A DNA stretch of 64,000 nucleotides, taken from positions 1 through 64,000 of the forward strand of contig JAKAVO010000002.1 of NCBI GenBank assembly GCA_021817255.1, written 5' to 3'. Under the pieces are notes generated by a model that ran no database searches, had not been told where the DNA came from, and saw only the letters and a program-made list of their open reading frames with translations. Both the position numbers and the translations under genes were made by a program. This DNA is from Thermoplasmata archaeon (GTDB taxonomy: Archaea; Thermoplasmatota; Thermoplasmata; Thermoplasmatales; Thermoplasmataceae). This document shows positions 49,352 to 58,460 of the stretch, piece after piece; positions within the stretch are counted from its first letter, which is position 1, and each line of letters opens with the position of its first letter.

Positions 49352-49702
49352 TTGGTAACTATGTCTCTAATTGATTTTTTCAAAACTCCACCTGGCTTAA
49401 AAGAGTTGACAGCTGAAGACTTGGACTCAAATATGAAAGAAGGAAACCCAAAAATAATAGATGTCAGGACAGCCAGGGAATATAGTGCAGGCCATATAAA
49501 GGAAGCAACCTCCATACCATTGGGCCATTTGAAAAAGACGGTGAAAGAACTGAACGCTAATGAAGAGTATGTCCTAATATGTGCAACTGGCCACAGAAGC
49601 AGGGCTGCTGGAGCACAAATGATAAGAAATGGCTTTAATCACGTCTCTCACCTGAAGGGCGGCATGGGTGCGTGGAATAGAATGAAAAGGGGAGAAAAAT
49701 AA
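49352..49702 (+). CDS. rhodanese-domain sulfurtransferase
   Basis: IIDVRTAREYSAGHIKEATSIPLGHL...LICATGHRSRAAG...LKGGMGAW. Confidence 0.92.
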   Translation: MVTMSLIDFFKTPPGLKELTAEDLDSNMKEGNPKIIDVRTAREYSAGHIKEATSIPLGHLKKTVKELNANEEYVLICATGHRSRAAGAQMIRNGFNHVSHLKGGMGAWNRMKRGEK

Positions 49703-49705
49703 GAA

Positions 49706-50323
49706 TTATTCTTCTGCTTTAAGATATGAGCACCTGATGAATTCCCTGTCACTTTTGATTTTAAGTTCTAAATTTAGTGTTTTTCCTATTTCATCAAACT
49801 GTTGTTCACTCATTGTGTGTTTATTCGCAGATTTTTTGTAAAAAGCAGCTTGTGGCAGCATTTCATAAATATTCAGAATTCCTTTGGGCTTCAAGAATTT
49901 CATAAGATAAGAAATTGATTCAGTTTTCTGGCTCCAATGGTGAAAACTCATGCTTGTATAAATAATGTCAAATTTGTTGTCCACAGGAATAAGCCTGCTG
50001 CTTCCCTGCAGGAATCTGGTTTTCTGGGAAATTCCGCCAGATTTGGCTCTTTTTGAAGCGATTCCGATCATATCCTTTGATGGGTCTATTCCTATATTTT
50101 CCAGACTCCTGTTCAGGTTGCTATAAAGAATAAGAAGCGTTCCTGTTCCGCAGCCAACATCCATTATCGTGCTGGCTTGAAATGATTGAAGATCGCCCAG
50201 AACGAACTTATAATACCTTCTGAAGACGGGAATAAATTGAGAAAAGTTGTATAAGTGCGCAGAGAAGAAACCAAACCTTTCTTCGCCATCCGCATACAGG
50301 CCATTGTCCATTGAAAAACACAT
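49706..50323 (-). CDS. class I SAM-dependent methyltransferase
   Basis: IMDVGCGTGTLLILYS, GIDPSKDMIGIA, DIIYTSMSFHHW. Confidence 0.87.
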   Translation of the reverse strand: MCFSMDNGLYADGEERFGFFSAHLYNFSQFIPVFRRYYKFVLGDLQSFQASTIMDVGCGTGTLLILYSNLNRSLENIGIDPSKDMIGIASKRAKSGGISQKTRFLQGSSRLIPVDNKFDIIYTSMSFHHWSQKTESISYLMKFLKPKGILNIYEMLPQAAFYKKSANKHTMSEQQFDEIGKTLNLELKIKSDREFIRCSYLKAEE

Positions 50324-50491
50324 TTTAAATTCAAAATAAAGGTTTCCCTTTTTCTTCTTCGTTCCTCTTTTTATAGGAAATCCTTGCCTTTCGGCGAACC
50401 TTTGGGAACTTGTGGCATGTATAATCGGCCTTTAAGCTAACCCTCAAAAAATTATTTACAGCCAGATATCAGTTTTATACCCTTGATAAAA

Positions 50492-50565
50492 CGGGCTTGC
50501 CGGGATTTGAACCCGGGTCCTCGGCTTCGAAGGCCATTAGGATATCCTAGCTACCCCACAAGCCC
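50492..50565 (-). tRNA. tRNA-Arg (anticodon UCG)
   Basis: Minus strand GGGCTTGTGGGGTAGCTAGGATATCCTAATGGCCTTCGAAGCCGAGGACCCGGGTTCAAATCCCGGCAAGCCCG: 7-bp acceptor GGGCTTG/CAAGCCC, loop CTTCGAA (UCG), T-arm CCGGGTTCAAATCCCGG; no encoded CCA. Confidence 0.88.
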
Positions 50566-50762
50566 GCTATGTGATTCTTTCATTAATCAATATCTTTATG
50601 ATTTAGGGTGCAGAGGAAAAATGTGATATAAACAGAGGGTGGTGCTATAATTTCACCTGGCGGCAACCCAACGGATATGATGAATCAGCCCATATAAAAA
50701 CCCAGAAAAATAATGAAAAATTGAAAACATTAATAACATGTATTGTTTTAACAAGTTAAATA

Positions 50763-51350
50763 ATGATTGCTATGAACGGAAATAAAAAAACCATTGTTAT
50801 TCCGGGGGACTTTTTGGGATATTCTGAAGAATACTTGCCTGGAAAAAACACAATGGAAGTGAATTCAAAAATCATTTCTGCCTCGTTTGGTGAAGTAGTG
50901 AAAAATGACAGGGAACTTGTGGCAAGTGTTGATAACGGAATTCGGAAAATTTATCCTAAAAATGAGGATATAATCTATGGCAGAATTGTGAAAAATGATT
51001 CGAGGCAGGTTTCTATTCAAATAGTTGGAATAGAGAAAAGCGGGAAGGTTGAAAAATACTTTGCCGATGGATACATCAGAAACGTTCAGGATTATAAGAG
51101 GGACGAGAGGAAAGTGCAGACCATTCACATAGGAGACCTAATAAGAGGGAGGATAATCAGGGTTGGTCAAAATCTTGAAATAACCTTGAATGGGAAAAGG
51201 CTAGGCGTTTTGAAATCCAGGTGCTCCAGATGCAGTGAAGTCTTGGTTCTGAAGAACGGAGCACTTTTCTGTGAAAACTGCAACAGGAGTGAAATGAGGA
51301 AAATTGCGCCTGATTACAGTGCACCTGAATTTGTGGAGATGGAGAGATGA
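50763..51350 (+). CDS. csl4: exosome complex RNA-binding subunit Csl4
   Basis: IVIPGDFLGYSEEYLPGKNT, S1-domain IGDLIRGRIIRVGQN, C-terminal zinc ribbon CSRCSEVLVLKNGALFCENC. Confidence 0.93.
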   Translation: MIAMNGNKKTIVIPGDFLGYSEEYLPGKNTMEVNSKIISASFGEVVKNDRELVASVDNGIRKIYPKNEDIIYGRIVKNDSRQVSIQIVGIEKSGKVEKYFADGYIRNVQDYKRDERKVQTIHIGDLIRGRIIRVGQNLEITLNGKRLGVLKSRCSRCSEVLVLKNGALFCENCNRSEMRKIAPDYSAPEFVEMER

Positions 51351-51499
51351 AAGGAGAGACTAATATAAAGGATATTGAAAGACTAAACAAGGACATTGTG
51401 AGCCTGAGAAAGGAAGTGGATGACATGAAAGATGTCATTAGGGGATTGATTCAGTTCATAATGAGAAAAGAAGATATTGACGGCGAGGAATATAACTGA
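51347..51499 (+). CDS. 50-aa coiled-coil microprotein (not in the supplied ORF track)
   Basis: ATGA overlap with the csl4 stop; translates to MKGETNIKDIERLNKDIVSLRKEVDDMKDVIRGLIQFIMRKEDIDGEEYN. Confidence 0.6.
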   Translation: MKGETNIKDIERLNKDIVSLRKEVDDMKDVIRGLIQFIMRKEDIDGEEYN

Positions 51500-51508
51500 G
51501 GTAAGAAT

Positions 51509-51724
51509 ATGATAGTGCCAATGAAAGTATTAGAAGAAAATCTAAACAAGAAAATTTCGTTATTGCTAAAGGACAACAGAACACTTGAAGGTGTGCTCAC
51601 CGGTTATGATGAGTACATGAATATGGTTATGGGATCTGTTGAAGAAACAGGAGATGAACTCAACCGGAAACTGGGAACAGTCATTATCAGAGGAAGCAAT
51701 ATAGTTAGAATTGTACCGGTTTAA
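51509..51724 (+). CDS. Sm-like (LSm/SmAP) RNA-binding protein
   Basis: VLEENLNKKISLLLKDNRTLEGVLTGYDEYMNMVM...LGTVIIRGSNIVRIVP (Sm1 and Sm2). Confidence 0.96.
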   Translation: MIVPMKVLEENLNKKISLLLKDNRTLEGVLTGYDEYMNMVMGSVEETGDELNRKLGTVIIRGSNIVRIVPV

Positions 51725-51777
51725 TAAAAGAAATAAGAAAAAAAATAAATTTATTTATCAAAACCTAATTATGCAGT

Positions 51778-52095
51778 ATGCCAGTTGAAAGAAGGAAAGA
51801 CCCGAACAAAGTTATCGCCCAGAGAAGAGAGGGCAATAATTTGAGGAATATTCCTGACATACTCATACCAATTTGGCAGATTAAGATTCGAGAAAGATTT
51901 GGTATAGATGTTGACAGGGAGATAGCTCGATATATAGTTCTGGCTGCGCATGAAGAAGGAACGTGGAAAAAGCAGAGGGCAGTCCGAAAGATTGAGGATA
52001 TTTTGAGAGCTAGAGGCATGTCCAGAGATGCTTCAACCAAGGTAGCAGTGGACGTTATAAAAATGGCAATAGGTGGAAAGAGTAGGGAAGAGTGA
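51778..52095 (+). CDS. uncharacterised 105-aa basic protein in RNA-processing cluster
   Basis: ORF between LSm and a methyltransferase; ATGA overlap with the downstream gene; no family recognised. Confidence 0.75.
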   Translation: MPVERRKDPNKVIAQRREGNNLRNIPDILIPIWQIKIRERFGIDVDREIARYIVLAAHEEGTWKKQRAVRKIEDILRARGMSRDASTKVAVDVIKMAIGGKSREE

Positions 52096-52694
52096 AATTA
52101 TCCAAAAAAGATTTGGAGATTAAATTATCCGGGCTTGAACCTTTTAACAATCCAAAGAATTCACTGGAACAATATCCCACAGATTCGGTTCTGGCTTCAG
52201 AGGTTTTGAGCCTTGCGTTCATGAATGGAGATATTAAGGGCAAGACTATTCTTGATGCGGGAAGCGGCAATGGGGCCTTTGCATATGGATCACTTTATTT
52301 TGGGGCAAAATTTGTTACGGCCCTTGAGGTGGATAAGGATCAGGAGGATGCCCTGAAAAAAAATCTCGGCATTTTTAAGAATTGTGAGATCGTGATAGGA
52401 AATATTAACAATTTTTCCGGCCACTGGGACACTGTATTGTGCAATTCGCCCTTTGGCTCAGTCATCAGGGATTCTGACCTTCCATTCCTGGAAAATATTT
52501 TCAACCTTGGAGATTATATCTATTTGATACACAACTGGAAGGCAAAGGATTTTGTCCTGGATTTTGCAAGAAATAGATCAACCGTTCTGGATTATACAAA
52601 AAAGAGGTTGTCCATTCCCAATATGTACAGCCACCACGAAAAGGACTGGGCCTTCATAGATGTCCTGTTTTTATATGCTAAAAACACGAAATGA
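52092..52694 (+). CDS. METTL5-like N6-adenine RNA methyltransferase
   Basis: LEQYPTDSVLASEVL, ILDAGSGNGAFAYGSLYFGAKFVTALEVD, motif IV as CNSPFG. Confidence 0.85.
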   Translation: MKLSKKDLEIKLSGLEPFNNPKNSLEQYPTDSVLASEVLSLAFMNGDIKGKTILDAGSGNGAFAYGSLYFGAKFVTALEVDKDQEDALKKNLGIFKNCEIVIGNINNFSGHWDTVLCNSPFGSVIRDSDLPFLENIFNLGDYIYLIHNWKAKDFVLDFARNRSTVLDYTKKRLSIPNMYSHHEKDWAFIDVLFLYAKNTK

Positions 52695-52826
52695 TTATTC
52701 CTTTTTCAATTTTTTATAGTCGTTAAATGTTTTCCCTTTGCCGGACATGTATTTTTTAGTTACATCCACCCAGACATAGAAACATCCATCGAATATGCCT
52801 TCCTCTTCGTCTTTTATCTCGCTCAT
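52695..52826 (-). CDS. 43-aa microprotein (not in the supplied ORF track)
   Basis: Overlaps the upstream hydrolase stop (ATGA type); translates to MSEIKDEEEGIFDGCFYVWVDVTKKYMSGKGKTFNDYKKLKKE. Confidence 0.5.
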   Translation of the reverse strand: MSEIKDEEEGIFDGCFYVWVDVTKKYMSGKGKTFNDYKKLKKE

Positions 52827-53614
52827 TGCAGGTTCCTCCTATAAAAGTATTTTACTCTTTCCCATGCGTCTTCAGAGGCTTCTTTGTTATAGCTCATCCC
52901 CGTATCGTTGAAAAATGCGTGGTAAGTCCCTGGATAGAGTTTCATCTCAAAGTTAGTCTTGTATTTTATTACTTTTTCCATTACCTGTGGAAGTGTTGCG
53001 TTAATCCCACTGTCTTCACCTGCATATAATCCAAAGATTGCACCCTTTATGTGTTCTATATCATCAAGGTTCCTTGGGCTTGCCCCGTAAAATACCACGG
53101 AGGCATCATAATGCTTTTTAACTGAGCTTTGAAACGCAAGCCCTCCTCCCATGCAGAATCCAACTACTCCTTTCTTCCTCACATCATTCATTTCCTGATC
53201 ATAAAGAAATGCAAGATCAGATAGCATTCTTTTCTCCATTTCTTCCCTCTTTTCGGAAACAAATTCAAAAATCTGCTTCCCAACAGGAGTCAGTTTCCCC
53301 ATAACCTGTGCTATGGCTTTTGGATCTCTCCTTTTTTCCGGAGGCAGCGACCACATTGGCCTCATTGCATCCATTATATTTTCCTCAGTGAAAACAGGCT
53401 TATCTTCTGCACGCGAATAGAGGTCCGGGGCTATTACATCATAACCCTCCCTGGCCAGTCTCCTGCTAAAAGATTTTATGAAAGCAGTAAGTCCCCATAT
53501 TTCCGAAATCACCAATATTTTACCTTTGCTTTTTTCAGATTTTACTTCAAAATAATCCAGCTTCTTTCCATTTTCTATACCAAATTTTTTCATAGATTCT
53601 GTTAATTCAGCCAT
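52823..53614 (-). CDS. dienelactone hydrolase family protein
   Basis: GVVGFCMGGGLAF (GxCxGG nucleophile), YAGEDSGI, YPGTYHAFFND. Confidence 0.92.
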   Translation of the reverse strand: MAELTESMKKFGIENGKKLDYFEVKSEKSKGKILVISEIWGLTAFIKSFSRRLAREGYDVIAPDLYSRAEDKPVFTEENIMDAMRPMWSLPPEKRRDPKAIAQVMGKLTPVGKQIFEFVSEKREEMEKRMLSDLAFLYDQEMNDVRKKGVVGFCMGGGLAFQSSVKKHYDASVVFYGASPRNLDDIEHIKGAIFGLYAGEDSGINATLPQVMEKVIKYKTNFEMKLYPGTYHAFFNDTGMSYNKEASEDAWERVKYFYRRNLQ

Positions 53615-53658
53615 GCATCTTTAAAGAAAAAGGGGTATAAAAAAATATGTTTATTGTT

Positions 53659-54585
53659 CTAGTGGCTTAAGAGGTATACTATTGCTGCCTTAGCGCTGTG
53701 GAGCCTGTTTTCAGCTTCCTGGAAAATAACGCTGTTTATGCTCTCACAAACTTCTTCAGTTACCTCAAGCCCTTTATGGGCTGGCAGGCAGTGCATAAAT
53801 ATATAATCCTTCTTTGCGTTTTTTACAAGTTGGGAGTTGACCTGGAATGGTTTCAGGTCTCTCTCTTTCTCTTCTCTCTGTTTTTCTTCTCCCATTGATA
53901 CCCATACATCTGTGTAGATTATGTCTGCGGATTCAACTGCCTCAGCCGGATTGTCAGTTAAGGCAACTTTGCTGCCTGTCTGTTTAGCAATTTTTCTGGC
54001 TTCATCTATGAATGACTGGTCAGGTGCGTGCTTTTTTGGTGTGCCGATTGATATGTCCATTCCGGTCATTGCACAGGTGAGAACCAGAGAATTCACCATA
54101 TTGTTTCCGTCTCCAACATAGGAAAACTTTTTCCCCTGGAAACTTCCAATTTTTTCTGCTATTGTCATAAAGTCGGCAATCATTTGCAATGGGTGCTCCT
54201 TGTCATCCAGTGCATTAATTACTGGAACCGATGAAAACTTTGCAAGTTTGACCACATTTGCATGATCGAATGCCCTGTATGTTATAATATCAAGCATTCC
54301 CGAAAGCACTCTTGAAGTATCCTCGACTGTCTCTCCCCTGCCCATCTGCATATCAGACGGATTCAGGTAAAGCGCGTTTCCGCCAAGCTGGTACATGGCT
54401 GTTTCCAGGGAGACTCTTGTTCTTGTGCTCGATTTCTCGAAAATCATCCCCATTGATCTGCCTTCGACAACTGGGTTTGTCTGGTACCTGGATCTCTTCA
54501 GTTTCAGCCCAAGATTCACGATTTCGTTAAAATCATCCCTGATATCCAGAATGGATACCAAATCTCTTTTAATCATTGATTTCAC
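53659..54585 (-). CDS. argF: ornithine carbamoyltransferase
   Basis: FEKSSTRTRVSLE (STRT), HPLQMIADFMTI, FMHCLPAHKG, DVWVSMGEE. Confidence 0.96.
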   Translation of the reverse strand: MKSMIKRDLVSILDIRDDFNEIVNLGLKLKRSRYQTNPVVEGRSMGMIFEKSSTRTRVSLETAMYQLGGNALYLNPSDMQMGRGETVEDTSRVLSGMLDIITYRAFDHANVVKLAKFSSVPVINALDDKEHPLQMIADFMTIAEKIGSFQGKKFSYVGDGNNMVNSLVLTCAMTGMDISIGTPKKHAPDQSFIDEARKIAKQTGSKVALTDNPAEAVESADIIYTDVWVSMGEEKQREEKERDLKPFQVNSQLVKNAKKDYIFMHCLPAHKGLEVTEEVCESINSVIFQEAENRLHSAKAAIVYLLSH

Positions 54586-55439
54586 TCCAGTAAAGATGGC
54601 ACATCTGTGGGGTACTCTGCTACCTTCACACCTGCTTCGTTAAATGCCTTTATCTTGGATTCAGCCGTTCCCACACCCTTTTCAATAATTGCACCGGCAT
54701 GGCCCATCCTCTTTCCTGGCGGGGCGCTTCTACCTGTGATATATGCAACTACCTTCTTTGTGACATGTTTCTTGATATATTGTGCTGCAAGTTCTTCATT
54801 GCTTCCCCCTATCTCTCCTACAAGAACAATCTTTTCTGTATCCGGGTCCTTCTCATATTGTTTCAGGATGTCTATGTAATTCAGCCCAACAACAGGATCG
54901 CCGCCAAGACCTATGACTGTGCTTTCTCCCATGCCGCTCTTTGTGACTGCATCAACAATTTCGTATGTGAGCGTTCCACTTCTTGATGCAATGCCGACAT
55001 CGCCTTTCTTGAATATTTTGTTTGGCATTATACCTATTTTGCATTTGCCTACTGCGGTGATACCAGGGCCGTTAGGACCAATGACAACTGCGCCTTTTCT
55101 CCTGGCGTTGTGGACTATTGCCATTGAATCATGGAATGGGACATGCTCTGTCAATATGTATATGAAATTGATCCCTGAATCTATTGCCTCGAATGCAGCA
55201 TCCTTTACGAAAGGTGCGGGTACGCTTATCATTGTGGCATCCGGCTTGAAACTCATTGCATCTCTAACTGATCCCACGATTGGAACCTTATCCATAAATT
55301 TTGTTCCTGCCTTTCCGGGTGATACTCCTGCTACAACCTTTGTCCCAAATGCAAGCATTTCTCCGGCGTGGAAAGCTCCCTGATGGCCTGTTATTCCCTG
55401 CACAACTACTTTTGTATTTTCATCCACATAAGCACTCAT
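54582..55439 (-). CDS. sucD: succinyl-CoA ligase alpha subunit
   Basis: VVQGITGHQGAFHAGEMLAFGT, GPNGPGI, GIASRSGTLTYE, GRSAPPGKRMGHAGAI. Confidence 0.97.
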   Translation of the reverse strand: MSAYVDENTKVVVQGITGHQGAFHAGEMLAFGTKVVAGVSPGKAGTKFMDKVPIVGSVRDAMSFKPDATMISVPAPFVKDAAFEAIDSGINFIYILTEHVPFHDSMAIVHNARRKGAVVIGPNGPGITAVGKCKIGIMPNKIFKKGDVGIASRSGTLTYEIVDAVTKSGMGESTVIGLGGDPVVGLNYIDILKQYEKDPDTEKIVLVGEIGGSNEELAAQYIKKHVTKKVVAYITGRSAPPGKRMGHAGAIIEKGVGTAESKIKAFNEAGVKVAEYPTDVPSLLE

Positions 55440-55440
55440 T

Positions 55441-56547
55441 TTAATTACCTCCTGCTAATTTTACTACTCTTTCAATAGCTTCCATCATTGTTGGATATGA
55501 ATCAATGTTGCTGTCCTTCAATATTTTCCTGCCTTCATCTTCCCTTACGCCGCTTAACCTCACAACAATAGGTTCGGTGATTGAAAGCTTGTTTTTAGCC
55601 ATTACAATTCCGTTTGCAACTGTATCGCATTTGGTTACCCCGCCAAAAATGTTGACGAGAATTGCCTTTGGTTTTGCTTTCAGCACAAGATCGAATGCAT
55701 TTGCAACAATGTCAGAATTGTCCGTTCCTCCAAGGTCCAGGAAATTCCTTGGCTTCCCCTTGTGGAGTGTCAATGCATCAAGAGTTGCCATTGTAAGCCC
55801 TGCACCATTTGCTATAACACCAATGTTTCCATCCAGTTCAATAAAAGCATATCCCTTCTGGGATGCTTCAAGTTCCAGTGGAGTTTTCTCTGGATCCAGG
55901 ACTTCAAACTCTTTATGCCTGTAAACAGAATCACTGTCAACAATAATCTTGGAATCTGCTGCTATCAGTTTGCCTTCCTCTGTAATAACAAGGGGGTTGA
56001 TCTCAACAAGTTCACAGTCTTCCTCATCCCATACCCTGTATAGAATTTTTAAGATTGACATGAATTGTTTTGCTATTTCAGGTTCAAGCTTCATGAAAGC
56101 GACTGCTTCCCTGCCCACAAAGTCTGAGTAGCCAAGTATTGGATCTATGTGCCTTGTATAAAGCTCGTTGTGCGGGATTGATTCTATTTCAACTCCACCC
56201 TGTGTTGTAGCTATTAAAATAGGTTCCTTTACTGTCCTGTCAAGAGCTATGCTCACATACATTTCCTTCTTTATGTGAATCATCTCTTCAACGAGCACTT
56301 TAGTAACTTTAAGGCCCCTGATTTTAGCCCCAAGCAATTCCCTGACTCCATCATCAAGCTCTTTCTGGGACCTGGCAAATTTTATACCGCCTGATTTGCC
56401 TCTTCCTCCCAACAGAATTTGAGATTTGACTACTACCGGCTTTTCAAAGGGTTTAATATCCGATTCTTTTTCTACAAGATAGCTTTCTGGTACTGAAATC
56501 CCGTATTTTCTAAAAATCTGTTTCCCCATATATTCATAAAGGTTCAT
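55441..56547 (-). CDS. sucC: succinyl-CoA ligase beta subunit
   Basis: NLYEYMGKQIFRKYGI, VVVKSQILLGGRGKSGGIK, NIFGGVTKCD. Confidence 0.97.
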   Translation of the reverse strand: MNLYEYMGKQIFRKYGISVPESYLVEKESDIKPFEKPVVVKSQILLGGRGKSGGIKFARSQKELDDGVRELLGAKIRGLKVTKVLVEEMIHIKKEMYVSIALDRTVKEPILIATTQGGVEIESIPHNELYTRHIDPILGYSDFVGREAVAFMKLEPEIAKQFMSILKILYRVWDEEDCELVEINPLVITEEGKLIAADSKIIVDSDSVYRHKEFEVLDPEKTPLELEASQKGYAFIELDGNIGVIANGAGLTMATLDALTLHKGKPRNFLDLGGTDNSDIVANAFDLVLKAKPKAILVNIFGGVTKCDTVANGIVMAKNKLSITEPIVVRLSGVREDEGRKILKDSNIDSYPTMMEAIERVVKLAGGN

Positions 56548-56618
56548 CTTTTACCAGAGGGGAATTACATAAAAGGATAAATAATATTTTACGGTATAAT
56601 AGCTTTTTAAGATATTTT

Positions 56619-58259
56619 TCAGTATGGTGGCATTCCGCCCATACCGCCCATTCCACCCATGCCCTGGCCTCCGCCGGGGGAAGGTGCACTCTTCTTGCTT
56701 GCAATGACATCGTCTATCCTGAGTATCATTGTAGCAACCTCGACTGCGCTTTCAAGGGCATGCCTCTTTACCTTCAGAGGATCGAAAACACCAATTGCAA
56801 ACATATCGGAAACTTTGTTCTCTGTGAAATTTATTCCAACGTTTACTTTTTTCGCTTCGTGGTCTGCCTTGAGTTGTATGAGTGTGTTGATTGGGTCCAT
56901 TCCAGCATTTTCTGCAAGTGTTCTTGGGATAACTTCAAGAGCCTTTGCAAATGCATCTATTGCAAGTTGCTCCCTTCCACCAACGCTTGCTGCATATGAC
57001 CTTATTCTCAGGGAAAGTTCGGACTCAACAGCTCCGCCGCCTGGAAGTATTTTGCCATCTTCCTTTGTCAGTGCAACGACTCTGATTGCATCGTTTAATG
57101 CTCTTTCAATTTCTGAAACAACATGTTCTGTTCCACCCCTTATGAGAATGCTGACAGCCTTGGGGTTGCTGCATCCTGTAACGAATGTCATCCTGTCGTC
57201 CCCAATTTTCTTCTCTTCTACTTTCTGTGCAAAGCCAAGTGAAGATGCTGCAAGATCATCCAGGTTTGTTACCATTTTTGCGCCTGTTGCTTTAGCGAGC
57301 TTTTCCATATCGCTCTTCTTGACTCTCCTTACTGCGTAAATACCCTCTTTTGCCAGGTAGTGCTGTGCGATATCATCTATGCCTTTCTGGCAGAGAACAA
57401 CGTTTGCACCACTCTTCTTAACCTTGGAAACCATCAATTTGAATGAGTCCACTTCCTGGTCAAGGAAATCCTGTATTTTTGAAGGGTCAGAAATTTGGAC
57501 TTTTGCTTCGATTTCGGTTTTCTTGATTTCCAGTGCTGAATCTATAAGGGCAATTTTTGCATCCTTTACAACAGATGGCATCTTGGAATGTACCTTTTCT
57601 TTATCGATCACAAGCCCCATTATGAGTTCTGTGTCATTTACGTTTCCGCCGCTTTTCTTGTCGATCTTTATGCTTGACGGCTCAACTGTGAATTTTTTAT
57701 TCTTTTCTTCTGCAACTGCATTGACTGCCTTTACAATTAATTTATACAATAGATCCCCGCCAAGTCCTATATTCTTGCCAGAAAGTGCAGTTTTTGCAAC
57801 CTGTTCCAGGGAGTTGTCATCTTTCACTTCTTTAGCAATATTGTCAAGTTCCTTCTTGGCCTGGTTTACTGCAAGCCTGTACCCGTTTGCAATTACTGTT
57901 GGGTGGACACCCTGTTCCAGAAGCTCTTCTGCCTGCTTAAGGAATTCTCCAGCAAGAACAACTGAGGTTGTGGTTCCGTCCCCGACTGCAGTATCCTGGG
58001 ATTTTGCCACTTCAACAATCATTTTGGCTGTAGGATGGTCTACGTCCATTTCTTTCAGTATTGTTGCGCCATCGTTGGAAATAATAATATCTCCGATAGA
58101 GTCGACGAGCATTTTGTCCATTCCCTTTGGCCCGAGAGTTGTCCTGACTGCCTCGGCAATTGCCTTGGCGGCATCTATATTGTTCTTCTGGGCATTCTTT
58201 CCCTGATCCCTGCTTGTACCTTCTTTTAGTATAAATATTGGCATCTGTCCGTTTAACAT
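56619..58259 (-). CDS. thermosome subunit (group II chaperonin)
   Basis: TLGPKGMDKMLVDSIGDIIISNDGATIL, VGDGTTTSVVLAGE, Gly/Met-rich C-terminus. Confidence 0.98.
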   Translation of the reverse strand: MLNGQMPIFILKEGTSRDQGKNAQKNNIDAAKAIAEAVRTTLGPKGMDKMLVDSIGDIIISNDGATILKEMDVDHPTAKMIVEVAKSQDTAVGDGTTTSVVLAGEFLKQAEELLEQGVHPTVIANGYRLAVNQAKKELDNIAKEVKDDNSLEQVAKTALSGKNIGLGGDLLYKLIVKAVNAVAEEKNKKFTVEPSSIKIDKKSGGNVNDTELIMGLVIDKEKVHSKMPSVVKDAKIALIDSALEIKKTEIEAKVQISDPSKIQDFLDQEVDSFKLMVSKVKKSGANVVLCQKGIDDIAQHYLAKEGIYAVRRVKKSDMEKLAKATGAKMVTNLDDLAASSLGFAQKVEEKKIGDDRMTFVTGCSNPKAVSILIRGGTEHVVSEIERALNDAIRVVALTKEDGKILPGGGAVESELSLRIRSYAASVGGREQLAIDAFAKALEVIPRTLAENAGMDPINTLIQLKADHEAKKVNVGINFTENKVSDMFAIGVFDPLKVKRHALESAVEVATMILRIDDVIASKKSAPSPGGGQGMGGMGGMGGMPPY

Positions 58260-58460
58260 CTTTTTTCCTCCTTATTTTCACTTGGTAAATTTGTTCTTCA
58301 ATATAAATTTTATGCATATTTCTGGGATAAAGGTTGATCGGTTAAGGCATTCATTAATGTATCAACAGCAATGTTTTTCACACTGAATCCATCATATTTA
58401 ATTGCATGTATTAGTGTGCGGATCAAATGAAGATCTTGACCCCTATCCTGATGATAACGA

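Noticed and set aside
50640-50762. ATGATGA (C-box-like) sequence upstream of csl4
   Set aside because: No CTGA D box at a suitable distance on the same strand; likely chance.
56619-56690. GGM repeats at the 3-prime end of the thermosome gene
   Set aside because: Gly-Gly-Met tails are a normal feature of group I and II chaperonins.
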